DNA of 47,296 bases, from positions 1 to 47,296 of the forward strand of contig NZ_JAVIFX010000045.1 of assembly GCF_031157255.1 (NCBI RefSeq), in the 5' to 3' direction. Below, piece after piece: positions 33,253 through 41,695 of this stretch. The DNA is from Bradyrhizobium sp. LHD-71 (GTDB taxonomy: Bacteria; Pseudomonadota; Alphaproteobacteria; Rhizobiales; Xanthobacteraceae). Within the stretch, counting starts at the first letter, position 1. Each line of letters opens with the position of its first letter. The position numbers and the translations under genes are program-made. The notes beneath the pieces are model-generated. The model searched no databases. It was not told the DNA's origin and saw nothing but the letters and a program-made list of their open reading frames with translations.

Positions 33253-34236
33253 TTAGTTCGCCAGCTTGATCCCCGCCTCCTTGATGACCGGGGCCCAGCG
33301 CTCCATCTCGGACTTCAGATGCACGGCGAGCTCTGCCGGCGTGGAGCCGATGATCTCGCAGCCGAGCTGCATCAGCTTCGGTTTCACTGAATCATGGGCG
33401 AGCGCTGCGACCGCATCCTTGTTGATACGGGCGACGACGGCCGACGGCGTCTTCGCCGGCGCGAACATGGCAAACCACGACGACACGTCGAAATCCGGCA
33501 CACCGGCCTGGATCAGCGTCGGCAGCTCCGGCGCGGCCGGAACACGCTTTGTGGTGGTGACGGCGAGCCCGCGCGCGCCGCCGGCCATCACATGCGGCAG
33601 GATCGAGGTCACGTTGTCGAAGATCACGTCGACACGGCCAGGCAGGAATTCCTGCAGCGCCGGCGCCGACCCGCGGAACGGCACATGCCGCATCTCGACG
33701 CCGGCGAGACGCTGGAACAGCTCGCCGCACAGATGCAGCGTGGTGCCGACGCCGGACGAGGCGTAGGTGACGCCGCCGGGATTGGCCTTGCAGAGGGCGA
33801 TGAACTCCTTCACCGAGGTCGCGCGCGACGTCACCGGCACCGCCATCACGTTCGGCTGCTGCACCAGCAGGGTGACCGGTGCGAAATCCTTGACCGGGTC
33901 GTAGCCGAGATCGGCATACATGAACTTGTTGGTCGCCTGGCCCGGGCCGACAATGAACAGGGTGTTGCCGTCCGGCTCCGACTTGGCGACCGCTTCGGCC
34001 GCGAGGTTGCCGCCGGCGCCCGGCATGTTCTCGACCGTCACCTTCTGGCCCCACATCTCGCTCAGCCGCTGCGCCATGACGCGGCTGATCACGTCGGTGG
34101 CGCCGCCCGGCTCGAAGCCGACCACGAGCCGCACCGCCCTGGTCGGCCCGCTTTCCGCCCACGCCGGCAACGGCTTGAGGCCAGGCGCCGCGAGCGAGGC
34201 CGCGGCCAGCGAGAGGAATGTCCGGCGATCGAGCAT
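33253..34236 (-). CDS. Bug-family solute-binding protein, Tat signal (paralogue 2)
   Basis: This 327-residue receptor has a Tat signal LDRRTFLSLAAASLAAPGLK, Bug signature PTRAVRLVVGFEPGGATDVIS and the shared block EPDGNTLFIVGPGQATNKF. It begins at 34236 after ccttgaagg and stops at 33253. Compared with paralogue 1 the fold is clearly the same, with substitutions in the ligand-binding stretches. It lies about 200 bp downstream of yacG on the same strand and may be read through from there. Ligand unknown. Confidence 0.92.
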   Translation of the reverse strand: MLDRRTFLSLAAASLAAPGLKPLPAWAESGPTRAVRLVVGFEPGGATDVISRVMAQRLSEMWGQKVTVENMPGAGGNLAAEAVAKSEPDGNTLFIVGPGQATNKFMYADLGYDPVKDFAPVTLLVQQPNVMAVPVTSRATSVKEFIALCKANPGGVTYASSGVGTTLHLCGELFQRLAGVEMRHVPFRGSAPALQEFLPGRVDVIFDNVTSILPHVMAGGARGLAVTTTKRVPAAPELPTLIQAGVPDFDVSSWFAMFAPAKTPSAVVARINKDAVAALAHDSVKPKLMQLGCEIIGSTPAELAVHLKSEMERWAPVIKEAGIKLAN

Positions 34237-34443
34237 GGGTCTCCTTCAAGGGGCCGTGTACAAGGGCCGTGAGCCCTTCGTTCAGGGTAAGGCGTGTGAT
34301 TTCCACGCCCTTGGACCAAGGGCGCTCAGGTCGCGTTTCCTCCACTGCACCTGTCTTGCAAGCAGGTCACAGGCTTCATTCCGGGGCCAAATCTGCAGAG
34401 ACGGCGCGGAAAAATCAATGCTTTCGCGAAAGGGAAGCGCCCG

Positions 34444-34644
34444 TCAGTCCTCGGGCGGCTTGGACCTGCTGTCCGGCTGGCCATCCTCGTCGTCGTCCTC
34501 GGACACGGGGATGACATAGCCGCCGGTCAGCCAGCGGTGCAGGTCGAGACTCTTGCAACGTTCCGAGCAGAACGGCCGGAAGGCCTCGACTTCGAGCTTG
34601 CCGCAGATCGGGCACTTTCTCCGGCGCGGTTTCGCAGTGGCCAT
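34444..34644 (-). CDS. yacG: DNA gyrase inhibitor YacG (zinc ribbon)
   Basis: This 66-residue zinc protein has a CPIC … CSERC four-cysteine ligand set (KCPICGK and FCSERCKSLDL), LHRWLTGGYVIPV and an acidic tail. This is typical of YacG, which binds GyrB and lowers gyrase activity in the cytoplasm. The start lies 7 bp after the stop of maf, so the two are probably translated from one mRNA, as is usual in this order. Confidence 0.94.
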   Translation of the reverse strand: MATAKPRRRKCPICGKLEVEAFRPFCSERCKSLDLHRWLTGGYVIPVSEDDDEDGQPDSRSKPPED

Positions 34645-34651
34645 AGGCCCA

Positions 34652-35284
34652 TCATAGCGCGCCGGCCGTCGAGAGCCAGCCGAAGCGGGTCGGAAAGCCC
34701 TCGCCGCCGAGCAGCGTCACGCTTTCGTAGAGCGGCAGGCCGACCACGTTCGAATACGAGCCGACCATCTTCACCACGAACGTGCCGGCGATGCCCTGCA
34801 CGCCGTAGCCGCCGGCCTTGCCGCGCCACTCGCCGGAACCGACGTAGCCTTGGATGTCCTCGTCGCTCAGCCGCTTGAAGCGCACCCGCGTCTCCACCAG
34901 CCGCTGGCGAAAACCTTCTTTCGGCGTGACGATGCAGATGGCGGTGTAGACGCGATGGTTGCGGCCGGACAACAGCCGCAGGCACTGCTCCGCCTCGTTG
35001 ACCAGCTCGGCCTTCGGCAGGATGCGGCGGCCGACGGCGACCACCGTATCGGCGGCAAGGATGAAGGCGCCGCGCAGCTCCTCATCGAGGCGCACGCTGC
35101 GCAGGGCCGCCTCCGCTTTGGTGCGCGCAAGGCGCGTGGCGCAGGCGCGCGGCAGCTCCCCCCGCTTCGGCGTCTCGTCGACGTCGGCCGGACGCAGCGC
35201 ATCGGGCTCGATGCCGGCCTGGTTGAGCAGGGCCAGGCGACGCGGCGAGCCGGAGGCGAGAACGAGTTTGGGGCGGCCGAGCAT
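34652..35284 (-). CDS. maf: Maf-like nucleoside triphosphate pyrophosphatase
   Basis: This 210-residue protein of the Maf/YhdE/YceF family hydrolyses non-canonical or excess NTPs (dTTP/UTP or modified) to NMP and PPi. It shows [14 protein letters not shown] at the N-terminus, the [12 protein letters not shown] region, [11 protein letters not shown] and [11 protein letters not shown], then [10 protein letters not shown] with [13 protein letters not shown]. The Ser-Pro-Arg-Arg loop and the AADT acidic residue fit catalytic positions. It precedes yacG. In related genomes infA is usually the gene before maf; it is not here. Confidence 0.93.
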   Translation of the reverse strand: MLGRPKLVLASGSPRRLALLNQAGIEPDALRPADVDETPKRGELPRACATRLARTKAEAALRSVRLDEELRGAFILAADTVVAVGRRILPKAELVNEAEQCLRLLSGRNHRVYTAICIVTPKEGFRQRLVETRVRFKRLSDEDIQGYVGSGEWRGKAGGYGVQGIAGTFVVKMVGSYSNVVGLPLYESVTLLGGEGFPTRFGWLSTAGAL

Positions 35285-35432
35285 TGAAGGGAATCGTCAA
35301 GGAACCAGCGGGGAAGGATATCGCGATGCGATACACGGAAAGTGACGGATAATGAAGGGGCTTGACGGAATTGAAGGCGCCCTCCCCGTCAATGCGGTCA
35401 ATCGAAGAAGCGTTGCATCGCTCGCCATAATG

Positions 35433-36479
35433 TCAGCGCGTCAGCGCGACATCGCGGAACGCCGTCACCAGGGCCTTCTCCAGCTTCGGTCCCGCCATCT
35501 CCTGCAGGATCGAGTAGGCTTTCTCACGCGCCATCGGCGGGCGATAGGCGCGCACCTCGATCAGCGCGGCGAAAATGTCGGCGATGGTCAGAACGCGCAC
35601 GAGATCGGAGATGTCAGGCGCCGTGAGCCGGTCGGGATAGCCGGTGCCGTCGAGAAATTCGTGATGATGGCGCACGGCGTCGAGCACCTCGTCGGGTACG
35701 CCGCCAACGCCGCGCAGCGCATCATAGCCAAGCCTCGCGTGACCCTGCATGATCGCCATCTCGCCATGCGCGAGCGCGCCCGGCTTGTCGAGAATCTCCA
35801 GCGGGATTGCCGCCTTGCCGACGTCGTGCAAGGTCGCGGCAACGCCGAGCCGCTTCACGTCGCCGGCGTGAAAGCCGAGGCTGAGCGCGAAATCGACCGC
35901 GACACCGGTCACCAGCAGGCAGTGCTGGAAGGTGCCTTCATGATAGCGGCGCACATTGTCGAGCCAGGTGGTCAGTCCGTTGGACGCGACGGCGTCGATG
36001 ACCTCGGATGTCGCGATCTGCGCTTCGGCGAAGTCGAGCTGCCTGCCGTTCAGCACCGCATCGAACATCGAAGCCAGCGCCGCGGCCGCGTTCGACACCA
36101 CCGTCGGCGGCCCGGCGTCTTCGGTGTCGTTGGCGATCGTGGGATAGAGCATGGCGAGCTTCTGCTGCAGGCTGCGTGCATCGAGCGGCGTCGGGATGAC
36201 GCTGGAGGCGCCGAGCGAATAGGCCTGCACCACCGCAGCGCGCGCCCGCCGGTCGACGATGAACAGCCGCTGGCCGACACCTCGCACCTTCGGCAGCGCC
36301 AGCCGGATCGAGGCGATGGTCTCGACATTGCGCAGGTCGGCGTCGACCAGCAGCGAGGCCGCGGTCACGCCCTTCGGCGCGTCATCGATCAGCGAGGCGC
36401 TGACCGTATGCCGGGGTTCCAGCATCTCGCGGATCTTGCTGATCTTGGCCGGCTCGTCGGCGATGACGTGAATGAGCAT
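35433..36479 (-). CDS. HD-GYP domain protein with receiver-like N-terminus
   Basis: This 348-residue protein has an N-terminal domain of about 120 residues resembling a diverged response-regulator receiver (MLIHVIADEPAKISKIREML … LFIVDRRARAAVVQAYSLGASSVIPTPL). The C-terminal HD-GYP phosphodiesterase domain has VAATLHDVGKAAIP (HD), a helix with HGEMAIMQGHARLGYDALRG, then RHHHEFLDGTGYP (HHE and GYP). It would cut cyclic di-GMP. The canonical phospho-accepting Asp is not obvious in the receiver part. It lies between rpoH and maf, 148 bp before maf. Confidence 0.87.
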   Translation of the reverse strand: MLIHVIADEPAKISKIREMLEPRHTVSASLIDDAPKGVTAASLLVDADLRNVETIASIRLALPKVRGVGQRLFIVDRRARAAVVQAYSLGASSVIPTPLDARSLQQKLAMLYPTIANDTEDAGPPTVVSNAAAALASMFDAVLNGRQLDFAEAQIATSEVIDAVASNGLTTWLDNVRRYHEGTFQHCLLVTGVAVDFALSLGFHAGDVKRLGVAATLHDVGKAAIPLEILDKPGALAHGEMAIMQGHARLGYDALRGVGGVPDEVLDAVRHHHEFLDGTGYPDRLTAPDISDLVRVLTIADIFAALIEVRAYRPPMAREKAYSILQEMAGPKLEKALVTAFRDVALTR

Positions 36480-36670
36480 GAGGGCAGCGGCGGCTCAAGG
36501 TGATGACGTTGTCGGCCCGCCGGCGCGCATGCGAAGCTGACGTCTTTGCTGGGTGCGCCAGCCGCTACTGCTACGGGAACTTTCTTAAACCGCGCCTAAC
36601 GGCCTTGCCGAAAACCGTCAGAGTCCCGCGCCATACGTGCGAGCGAGGTGCGACAAAGGCGCCCGAAAAC

Positions 36671-36697
36671 AAAAAAGCCGGCCCGAAGGCCGGCTTT
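36671..36697 (-). terminator. Intrinsic terminator of rpoH
   Basis: Leftward, an 8-bp stem AGCCGGCC/GGCCGGCT (loop from cgaa) is followed by a T-run (complement of the six A at 36671-36676). It sits about 25 bp after the rpoH stop. Confidence 0.85.
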
Positions 36698-36721
36698 CGC
36701 TCAGGTTGTCTTTTGCGATTC

Positions 36722-37639
36722 TTAGCGCGCGGCGGCGTGGGCCGCGGCCGTCTTGGCGGTGGCGGCAGCCTGTGCTGCCACCTGCGCCTTCGCGGCCGCC
36801 TGCACCTTCTCGAACGCGCGCACCTCGATCTGGCGCACCCGCTCACGCGAGACGCCGAACTCGGCCGCGAGGTCTTCCAGCGTCATCGGCTCTTCAGCCA
36901 GACGCCGTGCCTCGAAGATGCGGCGCTCGCGCGCATTCAGCACCTTCATGGCCGAGACCAGCGCATCGTGACGGTGATCGAACTCCTCGCTCTCCGCCAG
37001 CATCGCTTCGGCGTTCGGCGAGTTGTCGACCAGCCAATCCTGCCATTCGCCCGGATCGCCGTCGTCGCGGATCGGCGCGTTGAGCGACGCGTCACCGCCG
37101 AGACGGCGATTCATGTCGATCACGTCCTGCTCGGTCACGCCGAGACGCTTGGCGATCACCTGCACCTGATCGGGACGAAGGTCACCCTCGTCCAGAGCCG
37201 AGATCTTGCTCTTGGCCTTGCGCAGGTTGAAGAACAGCTTCTTCTGGTTCGCGGTGGTGCCCATCTTCACGAGCGACCACGAACGCAGGATGTACTCTTG
37301 AATTGAGGCCTTGATCCACCACATGGCGTAAGTGGCGAGGCGGAACCCCTTCTCGGGTTCGAAGCGCTTCACCGCCTGCATGAGACCAACATTGCCTTCG
37401 GAGACCACCTCGGCGATCGGCAAGCCGTAGCCGCGGTAGCCCATGGCGATCTTGGCCACGAGACGCAGATGGCTGGTGACCAGCCGATGCGCCGCGTCGC
37501 GATCCTCGTGCTCGCGAAAGCGTTGCGCGAGCATGTACTCTTCCTGCGGTTCCAGCATTGGGAACTTGCGGATTTCGGCGAGGTAACGAGCAAGGCCGGA
37601 TTCGTTGGAAAGGACCGGCAGAGCAACAGCACGGGCCAT
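36722..37639 (-). CDS. rpoH: Heat-shock sigma factor RpoH (sigma-32)
   Basis: This 305-residue group 3/4-like sigma-70 factor carries region 2 (LVAKIAMGYRGYGLPIAEVVSEGNVGLMQAVKRFEPEKGFRLATYAMWWIKASIQEYIL). The diagnostic RpoH box QKKLFFNLR follows, then region 4 with a helix-turn-helix (LEDLAAEFGVSRERVRQIEVRAFEKV). The C-terminus is an unusually long Ala/Lys-rich tail (AAAKAQVAAQAAATAKTAAAH), typical of this order. It directs RNA polymerase to chaperone and protease genes. ATG 37639 follows ttggaggg. A strong intrinsic terminator follows it. Confidence 0.96.
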   Translation of the reverse strand: MARAVALPVLSNESGLARYLAEIRKFPMLEPQEEYMLAQRFREHEDRDAAHRLVTSHLRLVAKIAMGYRGYGLPIAEVVSEGNVGLMQAVKRFEPEKGFRLATYAMWWIKASIQEYILRSWSLVKMGTTANQKKLFFNLRKAKSKISALDEGDLRPDQVQVIAKRLGVTEQDVIDMNRRLGGDASLNAPIRDDGDPGEWQDWLVDNSPNAEAMLAESEEFDHRHDALVSAMKVLNARERRIFEARRLAEEPMTLEDLAAEFGVSRERVRQIEVRAFEKVQAAAKAQVAAQAAATAKTAAAHAAAR

Positions 37640-38052
37640 AGTTTGAGCCCTCCAAATTGTTCAGGCTCCCGATAGCGGCGAGCCAGGCAGACCCTCGCTT
37701 GATTAAGAGCCGAAGGCGCTGCGATGTTCCGCGCCGAACATTTTCCTTCGACGCAGATGCAGCATACACGAGAACGCCCCCAAAAGGGAAGGTTCGAGGT
37801 GCGTCACGTTGCCGTTACGTCTGGTTAAATTGTTGTAATCTTGGTTGTTTTCCCGAAATCGTGATCCACGAGTGATTCATGCAATAGCATGAAAATTTCC
37901 GTCCGCGGTCCTGCAGTGCAGTTAAGTTGCGTGAACGCCTGAGGTCCCGCCCAGGCATCCTTCAGCGCCGTATCGGGCGGCGACGCCGGCCCGGATGCAG
38001 ACTTGTAGCCCATGGCGAGAGGGTAACTCCTGACCCGCCGGCCTTCGCCGCA
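37640..38052. promoter_or_regulatory. Upstream region of rpoH
   Basis: A 413-bp gap lies between the rluD-like gene stop (38053) and rpoH. It has an AT-richer stretch at about 37800-37910, consistent with promoters for rpoH; I could not assign -35/-10 boxes with confidence. A 62-codon leftward frame (37825-38013) exists here but is not well supported. Confidence 0.4.
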
Positions 38053-39048
38053 TCACCACCGCAGCGCCTGGGCAAGCTTCGCCATATCCTCCGGCCAGTC
38101 CGCATCGAACGACATCTCCTCGCCGGTGAGCGGATGGGCGATGGTGAGATGGGCCGCGTGCAGCGCCTGGCGGCCGAGTCCTTCGAGCAGCGCGCGCGCT
38201 TTGGCGTCCAGCCGCACGGCCTTGGTCTTGAAACCGGAACCATAGACGTCGTCACCAAGCAGCGGATGGCCCGCATGCGCCAGATGGACACGGATCTGGT
38301 GCGTGCGCCCGGTCTCGAGCTCGCAAAGGAGCGCTGAGGCGACAGGCGTCCCGTCCTTGTCAGTGAACCGCTCGATCACCTGCCAGTGGGTGATCGCCTC
38401 GCGTCCCCCCGTCCGCACGGCCATCTTTTCGCGCGCGGTGCGATGGCGGTCGATCGGCAGGTCGATGGTGCCGGACGGCAGCTTTGGCGCACCCCACACC
38501 AGCGCGACATAGGCCCGGCGCAGCACGCCCGTACGGCCGTGATCGGCGAACTGGTCCGTCAGCGACTTGTGCGCGCGATCGGTCTTCGCGGCGATCAGGA
38601 CGCCGGTGGTGTCCTTGTCGAGCCGGTGCACGATGCCCGGCCGCTTGACGCCGCCGATGCCTGAAAGGCTGGCGCCGCAATGGGCGATCAGCGCGTTCAC
38701 CAATGTGCCGCTGGCATGTCCTGCCGCCGGATGCACGACGAGGCCGGCCGGCTTGTTGATGACGATGATTGCCTCGTCCTCGTGGATCACCTCGAGCGGG
38801 ATATCTTCCGCCGCCGGCTCGGCCGGCTCGGCCGGCGGCACGTCGACGACGATGACCTCGCTCGATTTCACATGCTGCGCGGGATCGTGGACCGGCCGGC
38901 CACCAATGCTCACCCTGCCCGCAACGATCAGGGCCTTCAGCCGCGAGCGCGAGAGCTCGCTCAGGCGCACGGCCAGCACGCGATCGAGGCGGCCGCCGGC
39001 CTCCTCCTCGCTCACGACAATCTCTTCAACATGCCCGTCGGTGATCAT
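38053..39048 (-). CDS. RluA/RluD-family pseudouridine synthase
   Basis: This 331-residue protein would isomerise uridines in 23S rRNA. An S4 RNA-binding domain (about 14-60, RLDRVLAVRLSELSRSRLKALIVAGRVSIGG) is followed by the catalytic domain, with the signature PGIVHRLDKDTTGVLIAAK (catalytic Asp), the RRAYVALVWG strand and ETGRTHQIRVHLAHAGHPLLGD. This layout fits RluD (U1911/1915/1917) or RluC. The ATG at 39048 follows ggaacgag; an ATG at 39081 adds 11 residues. It reads leftward toward rpoH. Confidence 0.92.
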   Translation of the reverse strand: MITDGHVEEIVVSEEEAGGRLDRVLAVRLSELSRSRLKALIVAGRVSIGGRPVHDPAQHVKSSEVIVVDVPPAEPAEPAAEDIPLEVIHEDEAIIVINKPAGLVVHPAAGHASGTLVNALIAHCGASLSGIGGVKRPGIVHRLDKDTTGVLIAAKTDRAHKSLTDQFADHGRTGVLRRAYVALVWGAPKLPSGTIDLPIDRHRTAREKMAVRTGGREAITHWQVIERFTDKDGTPVASALLCELETGRTHQIRVHLAHAGHPLLGDDVYGSGFKTKAVRLDAKARALLEGLGRQALHAAHLTIAHPLTGEEMSFDADWPEDMAKLAQALRW

Positions 39049-39213
39049 GATCTCGTTCCACAGCGGCCATGCGAGTAGCAAACATCCCCCTCACTGTCAT
39101 GGCGGGATCATTGGCGGACTTGACCCGGCCATGGCGATCATGCTGGCAGTGCATCCTTTGAGCGGGATGTCCGGACATGGCGGCCCTGCTTTTCAGTGGA
39201 GTTCACGCACAAG

Positions 39214-39549
39214 ATGGCCGAACCTCTGGCGACCGAGCCGACACCGGAACAGACCGATGCGCTGATGGCGCGGGTCCGGCGCATGATGCTGATTGCAGGG
39301 CTCACCACGGGGCTCGGCGTTGCCGCGATCCTGATCGTCATCGGCTATCGCATCTATCGCGGCGAAACCACATCGGCGCCAACCGACCTGATCGAGATGC
39401 TGCCGAAGGGCGCACGGATCGTTTCGACCTCGGTCGCCGGCGACCGGCTGGTGGTGACGCTGGAAGCAGCGGGCGTGCTGGAGATCCGCACCTTCGACGC
39501 ACGCACCCTGAAGCCTGCGGGACGGTTGAAGTTTGCGAATGAGCAGTGA
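39214..39549 (+). CDS. DUF6476-like single-pass membrane protein
   Basis: This 111-residue protein has one TM helix (MMLIAGLTTGLGVAAILIVIGYRIYR, about 25-50). It then has a small beta-rich domain (PKGARIVSTSVAGDRLVVTLEAAGVLEIRTFD). It matches the DUF6476 family I recall from Hyphomicrobiales, often beside rluD. It is divergent from the rluD-like gene; the start is taken as ATG 39214 (GTG 39196 is possible). Function unknown. Confidence 0.78.
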   Translation: MAEPLATEPTPEQTDALMARVRRMMLIAGLTTGLGVAAILIVIGYRIYRGETTSAPTDLIEMLPKGARIVSTSVAGDRLVVTLEAAGVLEIRTFDARTLKPAGRLKFANEQ

Positions 39550-39550
39550 G

Positions 39551-39637
39551 GCGGTAGCCGGATGAGCGCAGCGATATCCGGGGCTCACTCGACAGCTTAA
39601 GAATCCCGGATGTCGCTTCGCTCATCCGGGGCTACGA
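39551..39637. repeat. 'gtagccggatgagcg' palindromic repeat
   Basis: The left arm ggtagccggatgagcgcagc and right arm gcttcgctcatccggggctac lie right after the DUF6476 gene stop and abut the convergent gene at 39642. It may act as their shared 3' structure. Confidence 0.7.
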
Positions 39638-39641
39638 TCCC

Positions 39642-39995
39642 TCACATCATCGCGCCGGGCATGAAGCAGCGGATGTGGATCGTGTCGGGATACTTGATCG
39701 GCCAGATCATAGTGCGGCCGACGCGGTTCGGCTCGGTCACCACCGCGTCTTCCGGCACGTCATACCATTTGCCTTCGAGCCGGACGCGATAACGGCCGTC
39801 CTTGCTCTCCCAGTCGACATCCGACAGCGCAAAGCCGTCCGCATCGGAGCAGCACGGGCCGCGCTTGCTCGAGAGCTTGTCGAACCACTTCTTCAATTCG
39901 GGATCGGTGTTGGCGTAGCGGCCGTCGTCACGCGCCATTGCCGCGCCCACGCAAAGCAAGGACGCGAGAACGAAGCATCCGGCTCTGAGCATCAT
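39642..39995 (-). CDS. Conserved secreted hypothetical protein
   Basis: This 118-residue protein has a signal peptide (MMLRAGCFVLASLLCVGAAMA). The mature part has KKWFDKLSSKRGPCCSDADG, WESKDGRYRVRLEGKWYDV and EPNRVGRTMIWPI, ending IRCFMPGAMM. Three cysteines suggest a disulfide-stabilised periplasmic protein. I recall it as conserved, with unknown function, in Bradyrhizobium-like genomes. It has a gcggagg ribosome site; ATG 39995 or 39992 is the start. It is convergent with the DUF6476 gene across a repeat. Confidence 0.8.
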   Translation of the reverse strand: MMLRAGCFVLASLLCVGAAMARDDGRYANTDPELKKWFDKLSSKRGPCCSDADGFALSDVDWESKDGRYRVRLEGKWYDVPEDAVVTEPNRVGRTMIWPIKYPDTIHIRCFMPGAMM

Positions 39996-40309
39996 CCACC
40001 TCCGCAAGCATGTTCGCTAAAAACCGCACGACGCTGTGCATGATGACCCAAGGGTCTGCCCATCCATCGCGCGGCCGACGCGGCGAACATCCGGCGAACG
40101 ACATTCTGCATCACGCAGTGCATCGCATTTGCATCAATCGTGTCTGCATCTGTCGCGCCAGTCGCTCGGACCCGTCCCGACCGCTTGCGGCGCACGGCTC
40201 ATCACCGGGCAATGGGAAATGACACGAGACCGGATTTTGTTCCCCGCGGAATGACCAAATTCAATGCAGCATGCCAAAAATGGAAACGCGTGAATTCCGT
40301 CGAAAACAC
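39996..40309. other. Gap upstream of the secreted hypothetical protein
   Basis: About 315 bp without a convincing ORF. It should hold the promoter of the gene at 39642-39995. A/T-richer stretches lie at about 40215-40310. No repeat other than the one at 40310-40347 was noticed. Confidence 0.4.
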
Positions 40310-40347
40310 TTAACCTTCTGCGAGCCAGCTAACCGTCTGCGAGCCAG
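40310..40347. repeat. 19-bp tandem duplication across a stop codon
   Basis: ttaaccttctgcgagccag (40310-40328) and ctaaccgtctgcgagccag (40329-40347) are adjacent copies that differ at two positions. The second copy encodes the last residues and stop of the leftward gene. Confidence 0.75.
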
Positions 40348-40670
40348 AGCATGGTGGTGCGGAACGCGATCGAACGCTTGCCGACGAAACCAGTGTTGAG
40401 CGTGTCTGCAGCATTATCGGTATAGGTGCCGGAAAATCCGATGCTCACCATCCGATGTTCGAATACCAATGTCGGATCAGAGACGAGTGCGTAAGGTTCG
40501 GTGATCAGCTCGCCCTTCCACTTGCCGCGGCCGTCGAACGTGTAAGTACCGGCGAGCCACACGAGACCGTTGCCGCCCAGCATCTTGCCATCGTGCAGGA
40601 CGAACACGCCCGATCCCTTGCCGGGTCCGTCGAGCAGCGTCACATGCAGCGAATAGAGGCCATTGCGCAT
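40329..40670 (-). CDS. GrlR-like regulatory protein
   Basis: This 113-residue protein opens RNGLYSLHVTLLDGPGKGSGVFVLHDGKMLGGN and continues with AGTYTFDGRGKWKGEL, ISFSGTYTDN-type strands and RSIAFRTTMLWL. The pattern matches the small beta-barrel GrlR family, first known as a negative regulator of the LEE type III secretion genes in enterobacteria. In alphaproteobacteria its partner is unknown; lipocalin-like ligand binding is plausible. The start ATG 40670 has a weak ribosome site. It follows the phosphatase gene by 65 bp on the same strand, where infA would usually be expected. Confidence 0.72.
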   Translation of the reverse strand: MRNGLYSLHVTLLDGPGKGSGVFVLHDGKMLGGNGLVWLAGTYTFDGRGKWKGELITEPYALVSDPTLVFEHRMVSIGFSGTYTDNAADTLNTGFVGKRSIAFRTTMLWLADG

Positions 40671-40735
40671 GGACGCGATTATGGCGCGGCGGCGGCGCGA
40701 GGCAATGGCAAAACCGGGCTGAAGCAGCCGCGCTG

Positions 40736-41197
40736 CTACACCGCGCCCCTGGTGGCGCCGCCGAACCGCATTCGGATGCGCTCCATCAAGCCGTCGCGCA
40801 CGGCGCGATAGGCTTCGAGCTGCTGCTCGCGCGAACCTTCGAGACCGACCGGATCAGGCGTCGGCCAGTACTCGACATCGGCGGCGAGCGTGCGCGTCAG
40901 CTCCAGCGCCTTGTGATGCGCCTCCGGCGACAGCGTGACGATCAGATCGAAATTCAGCCCTTCCCAGTCGTCGAGCTCTTCGAACGTCATCGGCCGGTGG
41001 CGGGTGATATCGTGGCCGATCTCGCTCATCGCCGTCACCGCGAACGGGTCGAGCTCGCCTTTGCGCACACCGGCGGACGCAGCGTAGATCTTCGGAAACA
41101 TCGCCTGCATCAGCGACACCGCCATCGGCGAGCGGACGCTGTTCAGGCCGCATGCGAACAGCACCGCCTGTGGGGCTTTGGCGCGCGCCGCCTCCAA
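40736..41197 (-). CDS. Low-molecular-weight protein-tyrosine-phosphatase-like protein
   Basis: This 153-residue protein has the P-loop CGLNSVRS (C-x5-R-S) near the N-terminus and a late general acid in TPDPVG, as in LMW-PTP/arsenate reductase folds. It would hydrolyse phosphotyrosine or reduce arsenate; the substrate is unknown. A TTG at 41197 is the start, supported by ggaaagg at 7-bp spacing, and lies just after the UPF0262 stop. It belongs to the hisD–UPF0262–phosphatase operon typical of this order. Confidence 0.88.
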   Translation of the reverse strand: MEAARAKAPQAVLFACGLNSVRSPMAVSLMQAMFPKIYAASAGVRKGELDPFAVTAMSEIGHDITRHRPMTFEELDDWEGLNFDLIVTLSPEAHHKALELTRTLAADVEYWPTPDPVGLEGSREQQLEAYRAVRDGLMERIRMRFGGATRGAV

Positions 41198-41200
41198 TGC

Positions 41201-41695
41201 TCAGCCTTTCCAGTGCAAGACGGAGATCAGCGTAAACAGCCGCCGCGCGGTGTCGAAGTCAATGCGCACCTTGCCGTCGAGACGCTCCATCAACGTGCGC
41301 GAGCCTTCGTCGTGGATGCCACGGCGCCCCATATCGAGCGCCTCAATGCGATCGGGCGTCGCGGTGCGGATCGCCTGGTAGTAGCTGTCGCAGATCATGA
41401 AGTAGTCCTTGACGATGCGCCGGAACGGCGTGAGCGACATCAAATGCGCGATCACCGGCTGACCGTCCTGCCGGCGGATATCGAACATCAGCCGGTTGCC
41501 GGTGATGCCGATGTGCAGCGTGAACGGTCCGGTGTGGCCGCCCTCCGGCGCGAACAGGTTCTTCTCGATCAGGTCGTAGATCGCAATCGCCCGCTCATGC
41601 TCGATATCCGGCCCTGAACGGCCGATCGACTCTTCGTCGAGCGTCACCGCGACGATGCGGTTGTCGGCATCAGGGTTGGCGGGGCGCTTGCTCAT
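41201..41695 (-). CDS. UPF0262 family protein
   Basis: This 164-residue soluble protein has [41 protein letters not shown] and [43 protein letters not shown], diagnostic of UPF0262. The function is unknown. Its ATG forms an ATGA overlap with the hisD stop, so it is translationally coupled to histidine synthesis. A longer upstream frame exists only inside hisD. Confidence 0.92.
   Translation of the reverse strand: MSKRPANPDADNRIVAVTLDEESIGRSGPDIEHERAIAIYDLIEKNLFAPEGGHTGPFTLHIGITGNRLMFDIRRQDGQPVIAHLMSLTPFRRIVKDYFMICDSYYQAIRTATPDRIEALDMGRRGIHDEGSRTLMERLDGKVRIDFDTARRLFTLISVLHWKG

Noticed and set aside
37825-38013. 62-codon leftward frame between the rluD-like gene and rpoH
   Set aside because: It has a distant ribosome-like site but no recognisable motif, and it overlaps the likely rpoH promoter region.
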